Positions 62,428 to 64,000 of a DNA stretch of 64,000 nucleotides are shown here, one piece after another (positions within the stretch are counted from its first letter, which is position 1; each line of letters begins with the position of its first letter). The notes under the pieces are model-generated. The model saw nothing but the letters and a program-made list of their open reading frames with translations, did not search any database and had not been told where the DNA came from. Location: positions 4,668 to 68,667 of the forward strand of contig JBKCOJ010000006.1 in NCBI GenBank assembly GCA_046309815.1, in the 5' to 3' direction. A program made the translations under genes and the position numbers. This DNA comes from CAITNM01 sp021298215. GTDB lineage: Bacteria > Pseudomonadota > Alphaproteobacteria > Paracaedibacterales > CAITNM01.

Positions 62428-64000
62428 ATGAGCAATCAGTTCATTTTACCTCTTACTTTTACGCAAAAGCAGATATGGTTTGATTGTGTAATGCATCCTG
62501 ACTCAGAGATGTATGCATCGTCTTATGTCTTTACTCTTGAAGGAGATGTTAATGAAAAAGCAGTTAGAGAAGCTTGGGATCAAATTGTTAGGCGTCATGA
62601 TGCCTTGAGGACGTTATTTAATAAGGATAAAGGTGAACCTCAACAAATTATTTCACAATCTTATGACTTATCTAAAATATACATTTATGATGATTTTTCA
62701 GGATTAAAAGATGTAGAGGTAAATAAGAATTTAGAAAGTATTATATCTAGTCGTTCTCTATTTGACTTGGAAAAAGGACCTCTACATTTTGTTTACCTAA
62801 TTAAGATTCGAAATAACGTGTTTAAGTTGATTATTTTCATTCATCATATCCTGATAGATTATGATTCTTTCAATTTATTAATGGGGGAATTTAGTGAGGT
62901 ATATAATGGACAAGTAAGAGGAGAAAATGTAATCCTTCCTGAAATTACTTTTGGTATAGGAGATTATTTGAAGGAGGAAAAAGATTTCTTCAAAAAATTT
63001 AGCAATAAAATGGAGATTTTCTGGTCTGATGTTTTGAAGGGATGTAATGCCTTAAAATTAAAGGAAAAAAAGCCATCAAAACCACTTGCTAGAAGGTCTT
63101 ATTTTTTTCTTAGCAACAAAATCTTTGAGGATTTACGTCAATTGGCAGGGAAGAACGAAACAACTTTCTTTAATGTTTTTGCTGCGTGTTATTTTACTTT
63201 TTTGCATGGGATAACGCGGCAAGAAGATATTACAATTGCCTATCCGAGTGGTCGAAGGATACCAGGTTTTAGCCTATTGGTGGGATTTTTTATTAATAAT
63301 TTGCCCCTAAGAGTCAATTTTGATCATCTAACAACCTTTTTACAGATTGTTGAATTTATTACTAATTTTATGAAACGTCCTGGATATTATGATTATTATC
63401 CTACGTACGAAATTGTAAAAATAGCAAAAAAATATTCAAAATTTAGCGGAGATATATTTGATAATGTTTTTTCATCGGCTAATTTTGCTTCTGGTGGTTT
63501 TCAGTTAGATAATATTAAAGTCATAAGTGAACTAACTCAAATTAGAGAAACGACAAAAAACCTCCTCTTTTTATTTGATAATCAGGGGCAAGATATTCGA
63601 TGTGCCTTTGAGTATAGGAAAGATCTTTATTCAAAAAAAGAAATTGATTCTTTTATAAATATATTTAAAATCGTTGTTTCTCAAGCATTAAAAGATCCTA
63701 ATTTTATAGTTAAAAATTTATTTAGAGATCAAAAGAGTTGTTTGTCTAGGAGTTGGAGTTTAGGAGAAAAGAAGGAGTATAGAGCAGGGAGTATTATACA
63801 GTTAATGGAAGGAGGCATACAAAGCAGTGCTAAAAGTACAGCTTTAGTTTTTGATGATGAAACACTGAGCTACGAAGGTTTAAATGAACAAGTTAATCGA
63901 GCGGCTCGTTATCTGCAAGAGATTGGTGTTGGGAAAGAGAAAATTATTGCTATTAAGCTACAACGTGGTTTTGATCAGATTATTTGGATTTTAGCGATTT
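62428..64000 (+). CDS. Second nonribosomal peptide synthetase, C-A (cut by window end)
   Basis: At least 524 residues. It opens with a condensation domain (LPLTFTQKQIWFD...VRRHDALRTLF). The active-site region is FIHHILIDYDSF (HH at about 139-140): the catalytic His is present but the HHxxxDG glycine is Tyr. ITIAYPSGRRIPGF...VGFFINNLPLRV are normal C-domain parts. An adenylation domain begins about residue 470 (FDDETLSYEGLNEQVNRAARYLQ) and leaves the window. The start (ATG 62428) follows AGCAGGTAGGA. Together with NRPS-1 it gives two consecutive condensation domains. Confidence 0.9.
   Translation, partial: MSNQFILPLTFTQKQIWFDCVMHPDSEMYASSYVFTLEGDVNEKAVREAWDQIVRRHDALRTLFNKDKGEPQQIISQSYDLSKIYIYDDFSGLKDVEVNKNLESIISSRSLFDLEKGPLHFVYLIKIRNNVFKLIIFIHHILIDYDSFNLLMGEFSEVYNGQVRGENVILPEITFGIGDYLKEEKDFFKKFSNKMEIFWSDVLKGCNALKLKEKKPSKPLARRSYFFLSNKIFEDLRQLAGKNETTFFNVFAACYFTFLHGITRQEDITIAYPSGRRIPGFSLLVGFFINNLPLRVNFDHLTTFLQIVEFITNFMKRPGYYDYYPTYEIVKIAKKYSKFSGDIFDNVFSSANFASGGFQLDNIKVISELTQIRETTKNLLFLFDNQGQDIRCAFEYRKDLYSKKEIDSFINIFKIVVSQALKDPNFIVKNLFRDQKSCLSRSWSLGEKKEYRAGSIIQLMEGGIQSSAKSTALVFDDETLSYEGLNEQVNRAARYLQEIGVGKEKIIAIKLQRGFDQIIWILAI

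Overview
The window looks like the chromosome of an AT-rich, host-associated alphaproteobacterium, most plausibly an intracellular Holosporales/Rickettsiales-type symbiont. The evidence is the hslVU operon, an alphaproteobacterial-type DksA, a queuosine-precursor transporter, an F-type conjugation element like those of amoeba and protist symbionts, and many secreted or eukaryote-directed proteins (Sel1 repeats, an OTU-type protease). This placement is inferred from gene content only; no rRNA or tRNA gene was seen.

Region 1 (1-19.1 kb) is accessory chromosome. It holds a peroxiredoxin, a secreted Cys-rich protein with an odd N-terminus, and a complete Tn5053/Tn402-type transposon (about 3957-10461: tniA, tniB, tniQ, res, an AbrB-like antitoxin, a serine resolvase and a secreted passenger protein). 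The right end of the transposon lies exactly against an inverted second copy of a res-like sequence, next to a RelE/XRE toxin-antitoxin pair. Then come an OTU-like cysteine protease, a secreted DUF6119-like protein and a large Sel1-repeat protein split by a single in-frame amber codon.

Region 2 (19.1-47.4 kb) starts with dksA and a RecD2-type helicase. Two arrays of 8-bp tandem repeats follow, then an RHH protein, a replication-initiator-like protein with a DnaA-N-like tail, a frameshifted autoinducer-binding domain and an XRE regulator. A nearly complete F-type type IV secretion operon comes next: traA, L, E, K, B, V, C, trbI, an S26 peptidase, traW, U, trbC, N, F, H, G, with traD further on. 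Cargo includes a YhcG-type PD-(D/E)XK nuclease and an AbiE toxin-antitoxin pair. traC carries a frameshift, and no relaxase or integrase is in the window.

Region 3 (47.4-54.5 kb) has decayed remnants, a LuxR-type regulator, hslV-hslU, a pterin carbinolamine dehydratase, a VUT-family transporter, an IS transposase remnant and a secreted unknown protein.

Region 4 (54.5 kb to the end) is a tightly packed biosynthetic operon. It encodes an NRPS (A-PCP-C), a 2-oxoglutarate/Fe dioxygenase, a NoeA-like methyltransferase, a 74-aa LigA-like RiPP-precursor-type protein, a RamC/LanKC-type kinase without a LanC cyclase domain, a Rieske oxygenase and a second NRPS (C-A, cut by the window end). The mix of NRPS and lanthipeptide-synthetase-like parts is the most likely undescribed system here.
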